Part shown: in pieces, positions 23,210-35,209 of the stretch
How positions within the stretch are numbered: the first letter of the stretch is position 1
How the letters are laid out: each line of letters starts with the position of its first letter
From: Lepidostoma basale
Lineage: Eukaryota > Arthropoda > Insecta > Trichoptera > Lepidostomatidae
Direction of reading: 5' to 3'
Length of the DNA: 64,000 nucleotides
Assembly: GCA_022606425.2 (NCBI GenBank)
Contig: JAHDVF020001325.1
Span: forward strand, 2,356,001 to 2,420,000
The notes under the pieces: model-generated
Told to the model about the DNA's origin: nothing
Database searches by the model: none
Seen by the model: the letters and a program-made list of their open reading frames with translations, nothing else
Made by a program: the position numbers and the translations under genes

Positions 23210-25492
23210 TTAAATTTGAGGAGATAATATGAGGTGTGTATTGGTGCTCTCAATAATTGCTGCCAGCAACACGAGGTCATCAGGTGTAATGGCCCATCCA
23301 TTTAATTGACCCAGACTACGCAGCTTGGGGCAACATTCCATGAGGAGCTCAACAGTGTCCTGGGTCAAAAGCGGGGCATTCGGAAACCATATTCCTTCGA
23401 GATGATTGAATTTGTTGTGATGCAGCAATCTAGAAAAGAAAATAATAAACATAAACTGTAAAAGAAGCTTCTGGCTTATAAAGGTTTAGAGGTTGTGGCT
23501 ATTCTCTTAGGGAACATTTTTTAATAAGTGATAGGGCCCAAATTTATGATAAAAACCCAATTCATAGTGGATTTATACATGATGATGCAAAATAGTGTTA
23601 CTTGGGATATTTATTTGAAGGTGTTGATTGTAAGTTTGTATGTAAAAACTTGTTACCCATTATGTTTCCCTTCATAAGATCTAAAATACATTAATGATTT
23701 ATCCAAAAATGCATTTTTTTTCATTTTGAACACGAAAACAATTTACTATCTTCCTTATAAGAAACAATTGCTCCTAACACGTTGACTGCGGAGCACTGAT
23801 GGGGACAGTGGTAAGGGGAGAACCCAAATGACGGACCCCCCTGTCCATGTCAGGCCCTATACCTTTCGGTTTTAAGTAAGTAGGAACTGAACAATGAACA
23901 GCTAAACCCCCTCCTTTTTATTTAAAAACGAGTAGGAGGGGGTGTAGCCGTTCATTATTCAGTTCCCACTTACTTAAATCTGAACGGCATAGGGCTTGAC
24001 CTGGACAGGGGTCTGCTGTTTGGGTTCTCCCCATACCACTGTCCCGGTCAGTGCTCCGCAGTCAACGTGTTAATTGGACAATATTTATCTGGTAGATATA
24101 ATCTGCCATAGTGGCTAGAAATGACTGGATGTGTTAATGTTTATTCTACAATCATATATTGCGGAATACAAAGTAATAATACTTATTAATAAAAATAACG
24201 AAATTGAATTATGTTTAATATTGTATATAAAATAATTAATAATTTGGAATCTTATTATACCTTGCCATGTCCTCATCACTCATTTTAATTTCATCACCAA
24301 TAATCATCTTCCTGGCTATTGGAGTGCATGTCATTATGTATTTGAATGTCGACATCCTAATATCACAGTGGAGTATTTCAATATCTTCCAATCTATTGAA
24401 ATGTGTCTCCTCTTCGTGTGTCAATGTTTCCATCTTATAAAGTTCAATCGACTGGAGACTGGTGCACTTGTCAGCAATGTGAGTCATATTTAGGGGACCA
24501 GTACCTTGCGAGAGCATCAGTGAGATTATTTTTTGGCCGCATCTTTCAATAAGTTGATGAAATTCATGGCATGGAAATTTATTTAGTTTAACACGATTCA
24601 ATTTCTCCATTTGGCTTATCAACGATATAACACCAACAGCAGGTTTTTGAAAATAAATTGTTTCTAACGATGGGCAGAGTTTAATAATACTTTTAGCTAT
24701 TTCCTTGTTAGTCTCCGTGTCATGAACATACTGTAATTTTGATTTTAAATTATCGGGATATTCTTTTGACAACACTATATGATGGATCGCTCTTCCTACG
24801 AACGAATAACTTCCAAGATTAACGAGATTTGGTAAATTAGCTATAAGTAAAGCAACATCTGTGTGGCATACATTTTCTTCACCGTACATTCCGATGTTGA
24901 CAACAGTTAAAGATTCTCTAATGGATGGAGAACCACGACATAATGCATAGAGTCCGATCTCAGTAACATCAGTTTCTCCTGAAATGTCTAGCATTTGCAA
25001 TTTCTCGCTAAATTCTCCAATATATTTAAGGACTTCATCGTTTGCAATGTAGGGTATGTTCAGGACATGCAGGTGTTGTAAAGATTTGATTAAATCATAC
25101 AACAAATGAAGTTGTTCATCTTTTATCCACATGCCTTTAAAGTTTAAAGCATTCAGGTTAGTACCTTGTGTTATAATGGTTGCAATAATTCTATCATAAA
25201 AATTTTCTGGAAAAATTCCAGTTGCCAACATCTTCACATTATCTTGTAAGAGTAGCTTTAATGCAAAGTACCTGGCCATCGGATCTAGGTACTCAGAATT
25301 CAATATTAGACCGAGTAAATCCTGATAAATATCCCCAGTCACACCGAGATTCTCAAAATACGATTTTAGAAAAACAAATGTTAGAGCTACATCTTCATCG
25401 GTTTCCAAGGCTGCCAGGACATCTATTAATTGTTTAGCAACAACTGTCATTGAAATTTGATTGAGAAGGGGCACTTCACATTTGGGAGACAT
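23210..25492 (-). CDS. Unrecognised leucine-rich-repeat-like protein
   Basis: Two exons, complement(24261..25492) and complement(23210..23429), join at phase 2 (CAAG|GTATAA donor, TTTTCTAG acceptor) to encode 483 residues from MSPKCEVPLLNQISM. The N-terminal ~130 residues look helical (VAKQLIDVLAALE..., YFALKLLLQDN). From about residue 130 the sequence has LRR-like spacing: LNALNFKGMWI, LHVLNIPYI, LQMLDISGETDVTEIGLYALC, LVNLGSYSF, LQSIELYKMETL and LEDIEILHCD. The second exon continues it (HNKFNHLEGIWFPNAPLL, CPKLRSLGQLNGW). No F-box, signal peptide or membrane segment is evident. It could be an orphan relative of F-box/LRR or ZYG-11-type adaptor proteins, but I do not recognise it. A palindromic element fills part of the intron. 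Confidence 0.75.
23775..24073. mobile_element. ~300-bp palindromic MITE, possibly piggyBac-related
   Basis: The two halves are near-complementary over their full length: TAACACGTTGACTGCGGAGC at the left, its reverse complement GCTCCGCAGTCAACGTGTTA at the right, and a short AT spacer near 23,920. The flanks read CTAA and TTAA, so a TTAA target site (piggyBac superfamily) is possible but imperfect. It lies in the intron of the leucine-rich protein gene. Confidence 0.75.
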
Positions 25493-25499
25493 TTTTTAA

Positions 25500-26478
25500 C
25501 ACTGTCAACACGATAAACTAATTAGAACTTTTATTGTTGTTATTTTTCAACAATTTCACTTAAAAAATGCTTCTTCAATCACATGTGCGTAGAAGAAAAC
25601 ACCTTAGTCTACCAAATCCAACATCGTGAGTGAAATTTGATGCATTATGACCTAGAAAGTATACATAACCCCTCTCCTAAGAGTCTATATTTAATTTTTG
25701 GAGGTGTGCCAGAAACAGGCGGCAAACATATTTATGGTGATACAAACTATGTTATATACTAGTTTTATGAGTTAGTTTACTAAATAAATTTTATAAAATA
25801 TCTGTTTTTAAGACAAACTTAAAATGATTACATAATCCATAATGGATAAAAAAAATGTTTTGAATAATTCATTCACAATTTAACTGACCGATTGTCATCA
25901 TGTCAATTTAACATGGGCTTACATTGTGAAATTTTGTTAAAAACATTATATTTCTTAAAACAAACTGTGATTATATAGTTATTTACAGAACAACGAGAGG
26001 ATGCATAAGCAAATGAAAATGTTTTTTTTTTTCTTTCTATATATTATTGTTTGGTATAGTGAAAATTATTTTAGTAAATACGTTGAAACTAAACATGAAA
26101 TAATTTAATACGGAGTTTTACATCATTGTTCAAAAAGTAATAAAAACATTGAATCCAATTTATTTCAACATTTATTTAAATGGAAAATAGAAGGAAATAT
26201 GAAATGAGAGAAACAAAAAAGAGAAGGTATATTTAAAATTCCCAATTTATTAATAAAATACTCGAAGATATAATATTGTAATAATTGACATATGAAACAT
26301 AGCAATCTTAAAATATAAAGTCAAATTTTAATTATTAAAAAGAATAAAAGTCAAAGACATAATAAAATTTGGAAAAGAAAGAATCATTATAAAATAATAA
26401 CACAAATTAAAAAGTATAAAAAGCTTAAAAGCATAATTATTAACTATCTATTGACTGGTAAACAAACTTAAATATAAA
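25500..26478. other. AT-rich intergenic gap
   Basis: No gene recognised. A scrap of the palindromic foldback family (GGAGTTTTACATCATTGTTC) lies at about 26,113-26,132. The rest is low-complexity AT-rich DNA containing the 5' flank of the leucine-rich gene and the 3' flank of the BEN gene. Confidence 0.6.
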
Positions 26479-29400
26479 CTATGGAGAGTGATTTTCTTGA
26501 TTCACTTCCAAACTCTTTGGTTTCTTATTTTTCATCTTTTCTAATCTCATTCGATACATTTTGTTTTCATCCGAGCATTTGGTGGTGATGATATTTCTGG
26601 AATGAAAAAAGTCATGTTAACAAACTACTTATAATTTTATTAACGTACGAGTATAAGTATAACGTATACGTATAATTTTACCTGATCAAGCTTTCTTGAA
26701 CTTTGCACATCTGAGAGACTGTCATAATTATATCTGATATTTTCTTAGAGTCCAATTTCATCTTAGCTGGCTTGTCGGTAAATGCTGGTGAAGATTTTCC
26801 CGTTAATGAGTGTGTAGCAAGCGTTCTGAAACATGCAGTATTTTTTAGTAATTTTCTTTAAAATTTTGTTAACATAACTATTTATTATTATATTAAGTTA
26901 TCAGTGATGAATCTCTGCTATATGATTAAACTGGTATAAAACCATATTGTATTAAATATTATAAATATTTTACAGTCTACGAACTTAACGAAATACACAA
27001 TTTTTTTATTAAATTCTGTAGATCAAATTCTAAATTGATTTAAAAAAACACTAAGAGTGTATCATATATACTTTGATTTATAAATAAATAGATTATAATT
27101 ATTCAATCAAAATTTGCACTTTTGCAGAGCAAAAAGTTATTAAAAAAACTTATGAAGAAAGTAAAGAAAAATAATTGGAAAATATCATACCGTCTCGGAA
27201 AAACTGACATCAGCAACTTTCTCGTAGCGTGTGAATATGAGTTCCACTTGATTTGACTGTATGTGTGTCGTGGAACTAAAGTCTTTCCGCTTCCAATTGG
27301 TATCTGGAAAGATAAATCACAATCGCTTAAATAAATCATAAATTCTTTGTATCAAAATAATTCATAATAGTTTAACTTGCTAGAAAATTTGTTTAATTAT
27401 TAAAATGTATTTAATGTAATTACATCGAATGTATTTTAATATTTTAATATGAAGCATATTTTTACAAAAAACTGATTTCAAATGATGATTTTATGAAATA
27501 TAATTTAGTACTTACCATGTCAGACGCAGTAGTATTACCTTCAACATTGTTAATATTAGGGGAACAATGTTGAAAAGGCTCAGGTGTGGATGGATAATTG
27601 AAAGTCATGTTGGCCAACTTCGTCATGGATGCTCTATCGGATTCATCTCTGTTCATGTCCTTCAGAATTGTGATTTCACTACTCAATCCTCGATCGCACT
27701 CCATTTTAGAAAAAGATTCATTATTATCCTCATTTGTATTTACAACACTTTTATTGTTTAAACTCTGCATCTGTTCAATTTGCTTTTCCATTGAATTTAC
27801 TTTGTCTCCGAGCTCTTGGATTATTTGATGCAAATAACTGAGCTCAGAATTTAATTGATTCTGGTTTTCAAGAAGAATAGCGACGGAATCGGAATTTGAA
27901 TTTGAAACGTTTGTTTGGGTTTGTTGATCGAATGTCATGGGTGGAATTTTAATTGGCTGAATAGTTCTTGTTTGGTTTGGAATTGCTCTCGGCCGAGGGG
28001 TATCTATGATCAAATGATTGGTGTTAGATTTCATATGTGGAATATTATCATTTTTTTCTTTAGCTCCATAACTCTTTGTTTCAATGGCGTGTTGAACATG
28101 TTGTGTATGCTGAGTTTGCTGAATGTGAGAATTTCCATTATTTAAATTTGGAAAAGTGTTTGAGTGTCTTCTTTCCATTTGGAAATTGGTGAGTGTGCTT
28201 CTCAAGTCCTGCATTTTAGGAACATTTCTCACAACAACCTTTTCGGCCTTTTTTTTATTCCTTTTGGAAAGAGAGTTTTTCTCATAAAGTTGCTTTGCCT
28301 TTTTCATGATATTACTTTGTTTAAAACTTCCTCGTTTCTTATTGATAACCTAGAAAAATAATACACTTTTTATAGTTCATTTGTATTTGCCTCAAGAAAT
28401 ATACACATGTTACATCCTATTTGAAATGGTTCGGCACTTTTGTTTTATTTTATTTGTGTCTGTAATATTTATATTATACTTGCTGATGTTTAACTATTAT
28501 TATTAACTTTAATATGTATAAAAATATATATATTGTGATGTAAATATAGATTTAAATAAAAAGTATACTGAGCAGTTATGCGGTCCATGGGCTATCTATA
28601 TGTTCCGAACAATTGCCTTACATCTGAAGAAACCATTGATATGTATAAGGAGAATGAAAAGCTGCTGAAAATATGTTTACGTTTGCCAGTTAAGATAGTT
28701 TTCAATTTCAAATATTTTACCTGATAACTTACATTTGATTCTGAGTCTTCTTCGGAGGAACCCGGATTCCAGTCAGTTTCACTGTTCACAAAATCCTCTT
28801 CATCGGAATCAGGTTCAGGCGGAGGACTTGTTGACTTTTTCTGAACAAAAAAATCTGTATTAACACATTGTGGAGTAATAATATACAGGTGATTTATGGT
28901 GAATTGAATGCAGCTGAACAATAATGTTGGAATCTTGTCATTCCTAGAAGACTAATTAATAAATAAAAAATGATAATTAATGTGAATGGAAAAATGTTTG
29001 TTGTGTAGAAATCCCATAAATATTTAATGGGAATGACATATTTTATTTTGGTAAAAGTATTATCAATTTATTCCCATAAAATAAAATAAAACTTCCAGAA
29101 AACAGTCGTTTTCATTGGTATTAACTTATTACTACGGAGTTTTACATCATTGTTCAAGAAAAAAATAATATTATATTACAAATAAATTCTTAGAACTAGG
29201 TGAAAGAGATTTTTTTTCTCCAGGTTTGAATCATAAATTAAACCAAAAAGATGTTACATGATAATTTTATTAATGTTTGAAAAAAATTATGTACTAATTT
29301 TTAAGTTTTTTTATAAACTTATGCTCTTCATATAGAATATAAAAAGGGGAAACTTACAATTTCTTTTGGAACAGTGGATCTTAAGCCGATTTGCTGTACA

Positions 29401-32400
29401 GCTTCTTGGAGATGTTTGATTTCCATTTCCAGGAACTCCTTGTCAACTAAAAAAAAATATGAATATTTTTAAATACTGCATACCTGAAATACGATATATT
29501 TTTCTGAAACAATAGGATTCTCCTAAAAAAAATGTGTAGATTTTCATGGTTGGTAGCAATGCGTTTTTTGAGATCGGGAAAATCCGTGAAAATCCCAAGA
29601 TCCCAAAAAACAGGTTTCTCCTACTTTAATGTTGAGCATAATCAGTTATGAAAACACTAGTTTACACTAGTTATTCACTAACACAAGTTATTAACTGTGA
29701 TAAAAAATATGTTCATTTAAAATTTACTCATGGATATAAAATTTTAATTATAGTTTAAATTATAATAAAGATAAAATAGTTTATCTTGATATGAAAAAAA
29801 AATGGAAAACCGGTTCATATTGGATTCTATCAAGGATTAAACCATACATACTCCTTATACCTTTCTGCTTAAGGATTAAACCATACATATACCTTTCTGC
29901 TCATATTAGCTAATAAAAAATCAAACGAAGTTTTACTTCATTTTATGCTGGCTTCATGCTACTTAAATGTCTCTCTCGAGAAATCTATATTTCGAAGAAA
30001 AAAAAGTAAATTCGCATAAATGTGGATGAAAAAAAGTTCGCTTAATTATTTATTGTTTCTTATAAAACTCTATATTAAATGATTAATAAGAAACTTAAGG
30101 GTACAGAACTTCCAGCATTCAGAGGTTCAACCCTGATGACTATGCCTCCTACTTTTAGGAGTGTGATTTGGTGGTTGGTTTACGAAAGGGTTAGATCTAT
30201 GTAACTCGAAGTGCGCCTCCGAAAGAGGACGAGGTAGGATTTAAGGGAGGATATATGTTGTTTTCCTCACCCTGGAATAAATTAAATAACAGTACGATGG
30301 GATCATAAGTCAGTATAGAATTAAGTCTGTTTCCGATGAAAAAAGGAGGGTGTATTAAACAAAACGTTCTTGTATTTTGATTATTAAATACGACATATTC
30401 TCAATAATAAAGTATCATTCCACCTGCACTATAAGATTGTGAGAAGAATATTTAGCGGGAAATAATTTTCAAACATTAAAAAAATATATTAAAATCGGTT
30501 TATGAATTACAACGTTACACGTATTTTTCATTTACAAAAAGTGTCACTGCATTTACAAACTAGGATGAAGAATTCATCTAATACCGTGATAAAATGGTAA
30601 TTTAATTATAGTGCACGAATAATTAGTAAAAGTTAATACAAAATATTATATTACTATTAGTTGTGGAAGTTAAAAATAATCGTTGAAATGCAAACAAACA
30701 AACCGTCACGCCGTTTCTCCACAGGGGTATACTCCACATTCATACAACGAGTCATATTTCGTCGATTCTTCCGGCTTCTAACATGACCAACCTTTAAAAT
30801 TTGATTCACTTAGTCATGTCGTGTTTTCCTCGGTTTGCCTCGACACCGTACCCCATTTACATCATTATGTATACTTTCTTAACCATTATTTCTTCATCCA
30901 TGCGCTCCAAATGTCCGAACCAACGCAGCGATCCTTTCATTATAACTTCTTTCGCTCTACATTCCTTTCTTATATCAGTATTTGAGATTCTCTCGTATAT
31001 CGTTCTACCACACATACGTCTTAGGGAACTCATCTATACTGCATTTATTCTGCTCTCAACCTTCTTCTGCAGATCGCTGATTCGCTTCCATACATTAGGG
31101 TTGGGACCAGAACTCCATTGTAAACAGCCGTTTTCGCTTTCATTGATAATTCTTGTTTCCAATAACTATTTTAAAAACTCGATTCACTTTGTTACATGCA
31201 CCAACCCTTCTATCAACGTCACTATCCGTTCGGCCATCCGCTGTGAACATGCTCCTAAATACACAAATTTCTCTCACCTGTTCCAAGTTCTCTTCGTTCA
31301 CCCAAAATACAATTACTTAATTTTAGTTACTTGCACCTGGTCGAATGAGTCACACTGCGTATTAACAATTCCTTGGAAATAACGCTAATTAGCGGACAAA
31401 GTGAGGTAATTTATATTAGTTTATTATTTGAAATTTCCCAGAATTTAAAAAAGCTATTACACGTTGAATTCGGATTTAATAATGATGTCTATTTTCTTAG
31501 GAATTTAAATAAAACAATTTGTTGCATTTTGGGTAGGCCCAATATTTGAATGATATAATCTACATACCTATTTACAATATAAATAATATAAAATTTACAT
31601 AAATGTAGTTGAAGTAACAACTACCTGGGTCCCAACATTATGAAAGTATCGGTCTGTCTGGAAAATACACTATGTATTCAATTGATTTTTTTAGATTAAA
31701 TTTGTTTTTATAGATATTTCGCCTTGCTATTCCATTTTAGCGGCTCTCAAACTTTTTTTGGCGACGGAACCCTTTTGAAAGACTATTATATTTTACGGAG
31801 ACCTAGAATAAGCAAAACCGTATACCTCCTGCGTGGGTATGTAGAGACGAATATCGCAGAGTAAAAAATACTGGTACTCGTACAAGCTTAATTGTTTTGT
31901 TTAGATATTTGACCATAGCATTAATGCAGATTCATCTACTGCTTGTCTCGGCGGAGCCCCAGGGCTCCGCGGAACGCACTTTGAGAACCGATAAAATTGA
32001 TTGAAGTCTCACTGAATTTTGATAATTTACAACTTGGATCTAATTCAATATACAGAGAAAGCGTATAAAGGTGTAATCCTAAATATATATAAAAAAAACA
32101 GCGGGAAATAAGTGTACGGTTTTTGGGCCCACCGGTGTCCTCTCTTTACTATATTTTCGAAGATAAATATTTATAACGAAATAAAAAAATAATTCATTCC
32201 GAGAATTAACCCAAAATTATTATATTATGGTTATCTACGTAAATAAATAGCAGCTTGTGTACAAGGCAAAGCATAAAGTGAGTTATTTGATAAAACGAAA
32301 AACTAAACTTAACGCATGTTTTTGTAAAATTGCTCTCTTGTGAGACGGAAAATTGGAGAAAGACATCGAAAGAAGTGTTGGTGCTGGGAATAAAATAAAT

Positions 32401-35209
32401 GACGCACTCAAAGTTATTATTGCAAATAGAAATATATCCACACAAGCAAAGATGGCAGTTCACATTGGAGTTCTAGTGCCAACCCTCATGTATGGAAGTG
32501 AAGCTTGGAGCTGGCAAAAGAAGGATGAAAGCAGGATAAACGCCGTAGAAATGAGATCACTAAGAAGAATGTGCGGGAAAACGTTGTATGATAGAATACC
32601 GAACGATGAAACAAGAGAGAAATGTAAGGCAGATCACGGATCATGGATAAAATTAAAAAAGGAACCCTGAGATGGTTTGGACATATGGAACGAATGGATG
32701 AGAGTAGAATGGTTAAAAAGTTGTACACAAGCAGCGTGATTGGAAAAAGAAGCCGAGGACGACCGAGGAAAACATGGCACGACCAAATTAATCAATTACT
32801 AAAAGGCGGCCACATTCGAAGTCGGAATAATCGACGTGCGTGCATGGTACGATGTGAGAATGTAGAGGAAATCCCGAGAGGTATGCCAGGACAGTACATT
32901 GTGGCGATCCATCCTCTCTGCCTACCCCTCCGGGGAAATGGCGTGATGGTTAGTTAGTTAGTTAGTTAGTTTAACACTTGATAATGCGAAAATGTCATTT
33001 GTACCTATACGAGTATAATAGACCCCTAAAAAATGTATTTTTATCATATGAAATATTTATCGTGTTTAAAATCGTTATTATGAAAAAAATACACAATTTT
33101 TTGATAAACTAAGGCATTAACACTGTGGCTTTTTTTATGAATTCTCGACGTGTTCGAAACATGTCGAAGAACATAAACGCAATAGGGGAAAAACAATGTT
33201 TTAATTCATAAAAAATATACATAAATTATTTATGAATTAATCAGAAACATTACTATAAAAAATATTTACATAGAATGGAAACGTAATATTGTTGTAATAG
33301 TTCCAGAGATAGATCACCTCGTGATGCAACCGAGGGCGTTATTATTTTTCCGCCATATCCTACAAGAAGGGTACGTAAAGCGAGGGATGAACGTAAGCTC
33401 GTGCAAAAATGCATTCATAAATCAGACCCCCTCCCTCGGGTGATATAATAGATCAAAATGAATCCTCGTGTCCTCCCTACCGGAATCCTAGATCTTATGA
33501 GGTATTGTATTATTTTATACAAGAGTGGGGGGGGGGGGGGGACTTCACCCTTATGACCCTTTAAAACTAATACCTTATTCTCCAACCCTTTGATGATAAA
33601 ACACAATCAAAGAAATTCAGGATATAATATGAATTTTAAACAAAATTATTGTATATTGAAAAAACGCATTTAAACTCAATTTTAAGTATTTATTGTTGAC
33701 AAAAAAACACGTATTCATTAGATCTATTATATTATAAATTCAGGGAGTAAAATGTTTCATCTTGTTATGAAATCAACAAATGATTGATGATAATACACTT
33801 GGCACTCGAAAAATATGTTAAATAATATATATTTTTTAATTTTAATAACTCGGGGAAAACGTATATTAAACAATTAATTTATAATAATAAAAATTGGGAC
33901 CCAATTCGCCAAATGTTTTCTTAATATATTTTTCGTTTACCCATCTCGTGTAAGCATACCTCTCGGATATACATAAAAAAAATAACATTTAATGGTATGC
34001 TTACACGAGATGGGTAAACGAAAAATATATTAAGAAAAAATTTGGCGTTTGAAATGTGTTTACCGAAGGTGTCACCAAGGTAAAAGTGTTCTAGTTGAGA
34101 CCGTTAGATACAAAAATAGAGCATGGAACTGGCATTAAAAGGACTAAAGAATGATTATGGTGATATCAATATGAATAATTCGCATTAATAAGATGAATTA
34201 ACATAATATTGAATGTATATTTCGTCCACAAAAAATAAGAAACAGCCAATAATATTATTTGGACATACATAACAAATTAATAAACGAAGATATAAGAGTA
34301 TTGATTATCAAAATTAGAAATTTAAAAACACACTCAATATTTGATATTTCTAAGTCGTATAATTATAATTTGCAAATGCAACCCTTGTTAAAAAAAATGT
34401 ATGACATCTGGGAATAAAATTTCAAAGTCGATTTACTCACACGTTCAAAAATCTAGCTGAAAATCGAACTCGAAACCTACGCGTGCGAGAGGCATCTTCG
34501 AGATTTGCTCTTCTCTTCTATGCCGTTTTTTTGTGTCGAACTACCCCAGAATCAAGGGTCTTTGTTATTAATGGATGATTTATTTGGGGTCCCTTTCCGA
34601 AGAAGTTTCCGAAATGCCGCCCGGGTCACGTTGCAATATTTTTTAAGCGCGAATGTCATTCCGAATAATTCTAAAAGCGTTGATACATATTCTGAAGTAT
34701 TGTGGCAATGCAATTGATTAACTATTAATTATTAGATTGTCAAATGTTTAAAAAAATACTTCGCGCTTTAAAAATAAATGTAGTAATTAATAACAAATGT
34801 TTTAACATATAATTTACACAGAATACATATTAAAGAACTACACGCTTTATCATAAAATAATCGTGTAAAGTTAGCTTAGATCTTTCAGGTATCGCGGTAC
34901 AAAGTTATGATTAAAATATGAAGTTTTATCGACGACTTCTAAGTAGCACAGAAAAATGGTGGCTCGCGTGTAATGAAGAGAATGCTTACCGGAGACGATG
35001 ACGATGCATGCTTGACGAACGGTTCCACCGGGCTGCTGCACGCTGACCACTTTGCCGGTGTGGTACTCCTCGAACCGGAGGTTGTCCGCCAGCTCCTCGC
35101 TGCTCACCAGGCAGTACCCGTTGTGCGTCTTCTTGGCCGACTTCCATTCCACAATCAGCCACATCTTCCTGTACTCACTCTGTTTTCCTATTGGAATGTG
35201 ATAACTCAT
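26479..35209 (-). CDS. BEN domain-containing protein (BEND5/insensitive-like)
   Basis: Seven coding exons, complement: 34990-35209, 29358-29446, 28733-28840 (or 28721-28840), 27516-28349, 27191-27303, 26682-26825, 26479-26596. All phases agree, giving about 541-545 residues. The N-terminal domain (MWLIVEWKSAKKTHNGYCLV...) resembles the N-terminus of BEND5. A short coiled coil follows (DKEFLEMEIKHLQEAVQQ), then an acidic SDEED/SSEED segment, a basic patch and a long Asn/Gln-rich linker with another coiled coil. The C-terminus is a BEN domain: IPIGSGKTLVP, IKWNSYSHATRKLLMSVFPR, TLATHSLTGKSS, PAFTDKPAKMKLDSKKISDII. BEN domains bind DNA and recruit repressors. The start codon at 35,209 is the first ATG in frame; ATG at 35,164 is an alternative. 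The first intron (~5.5 kb) is full of LINE debris. Confidence 0.85.
28969..29165. repeat. Palindromic foldback repeat, family member
   Basis: The right arm GAAAACAGTCGTTTTCATTG and the terminal GGAGTTTTACATCATTGTTC match the dispersed family. The centre is diverged (ATGGGAATGACATATTTTAT). It lies in an intron of the BEN gene. Confidence 0.6.
30118..30185 (+). repeat. Degenerate copy of the hammerhead-like repeat
   Basis: The plus strand reads AACC, CTGATGA (30,133-30,139), a perfect CTCCTA/TAGGAG hairpin, then GTGATTTGGTGGTTGGTTTA. It aligns with the minus strand of the element at 9106-9145. The conserved GAAA has decayed (GTGAT). It lies in the long BEN-gene intron. Confidence 0.4.
30705..31375 (-). 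mobile_element. LINE fragment, antisense to the plus strand
   Basis: The minus strand repeats, with stops, the C-terminal half of the LINE ORF seen at 14-1363: SEERI...YKRLRW, MERMDEE, GRGKPRKT and the final block before the CGGCGTGACG tail near 30,705. The apparent 193-codon plus-strand ORF here is only the antisense of this copy. Confidence 0.75.
31741..31990. mobile_element. Small hAT-like MITE
   Basis: The left end CGGCTCTCAAACTTTTTTTG and the reverse complement of the right end CGGTTCTCAAAGTGCGTTCC are similar, and the interior contains GGAGCCCCAGGGCTCCGCGG. This composition is common in hAT MITEs. I could not see a clear target duplication. Located in the BEN-gene intron. Confidence 0.55.
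32341..32973 (+). mobile_element. 5'-truncated LINE copy, well preserved
   Basis: Plus-strand frames 32353-32670 and 32643-32957 encode GVLVPTLMYGSEAWSWQKKDESRINAVEMRSLRRMCGKTLYDR and then RWFGHMERMDESRMVKKLYTSS, GRPRKTWHDQINQLLKGGHI. One frameshift separates them. It matches the C-terminal half of the LINE at 14-1363 and ends with a GTTAGTTA repeat. It lies in the BEN-gene intron. Confidence 0.85.
33527..33541 (+). repeat. Poly-G run
   Basis: About fifteen consecutive G residues in the BEN-gene intron. Confidence 0.9.
33901..34046. repeat. Palindromic MITE with ~58-bp arms
   Basis: The left arm includes TATTTTTCGTTTACCCATCT and GTGTAAGCATACC. The right arm is its reverse complement (GGTATGCTTACAC, AGATGGGTAAACGAAAAATA). 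A short AT spacer separates them. No coding. Located in the BEN-gene intron. Confidence 0.75.
34060..34340 (+). mobile_element. Very decayed LINE scrap
   Basis: Fragments such as GTTCTAGTTGAGACC, AGCATGGAACTGGCATTAAA and TTTGGACATACATAACAAAT echo the LINE ORF (GVLVPT, EAWNWQK, FGHMEQM). Heavily mutated; assigned by eye only. Confidence 0.4.

Noticed and set aside
30801..31382. 193-codon plus-strand ORF
   Set aside because: It is the antisense of a LINE fragment; its minus-strand translation carries the LINE motifs.
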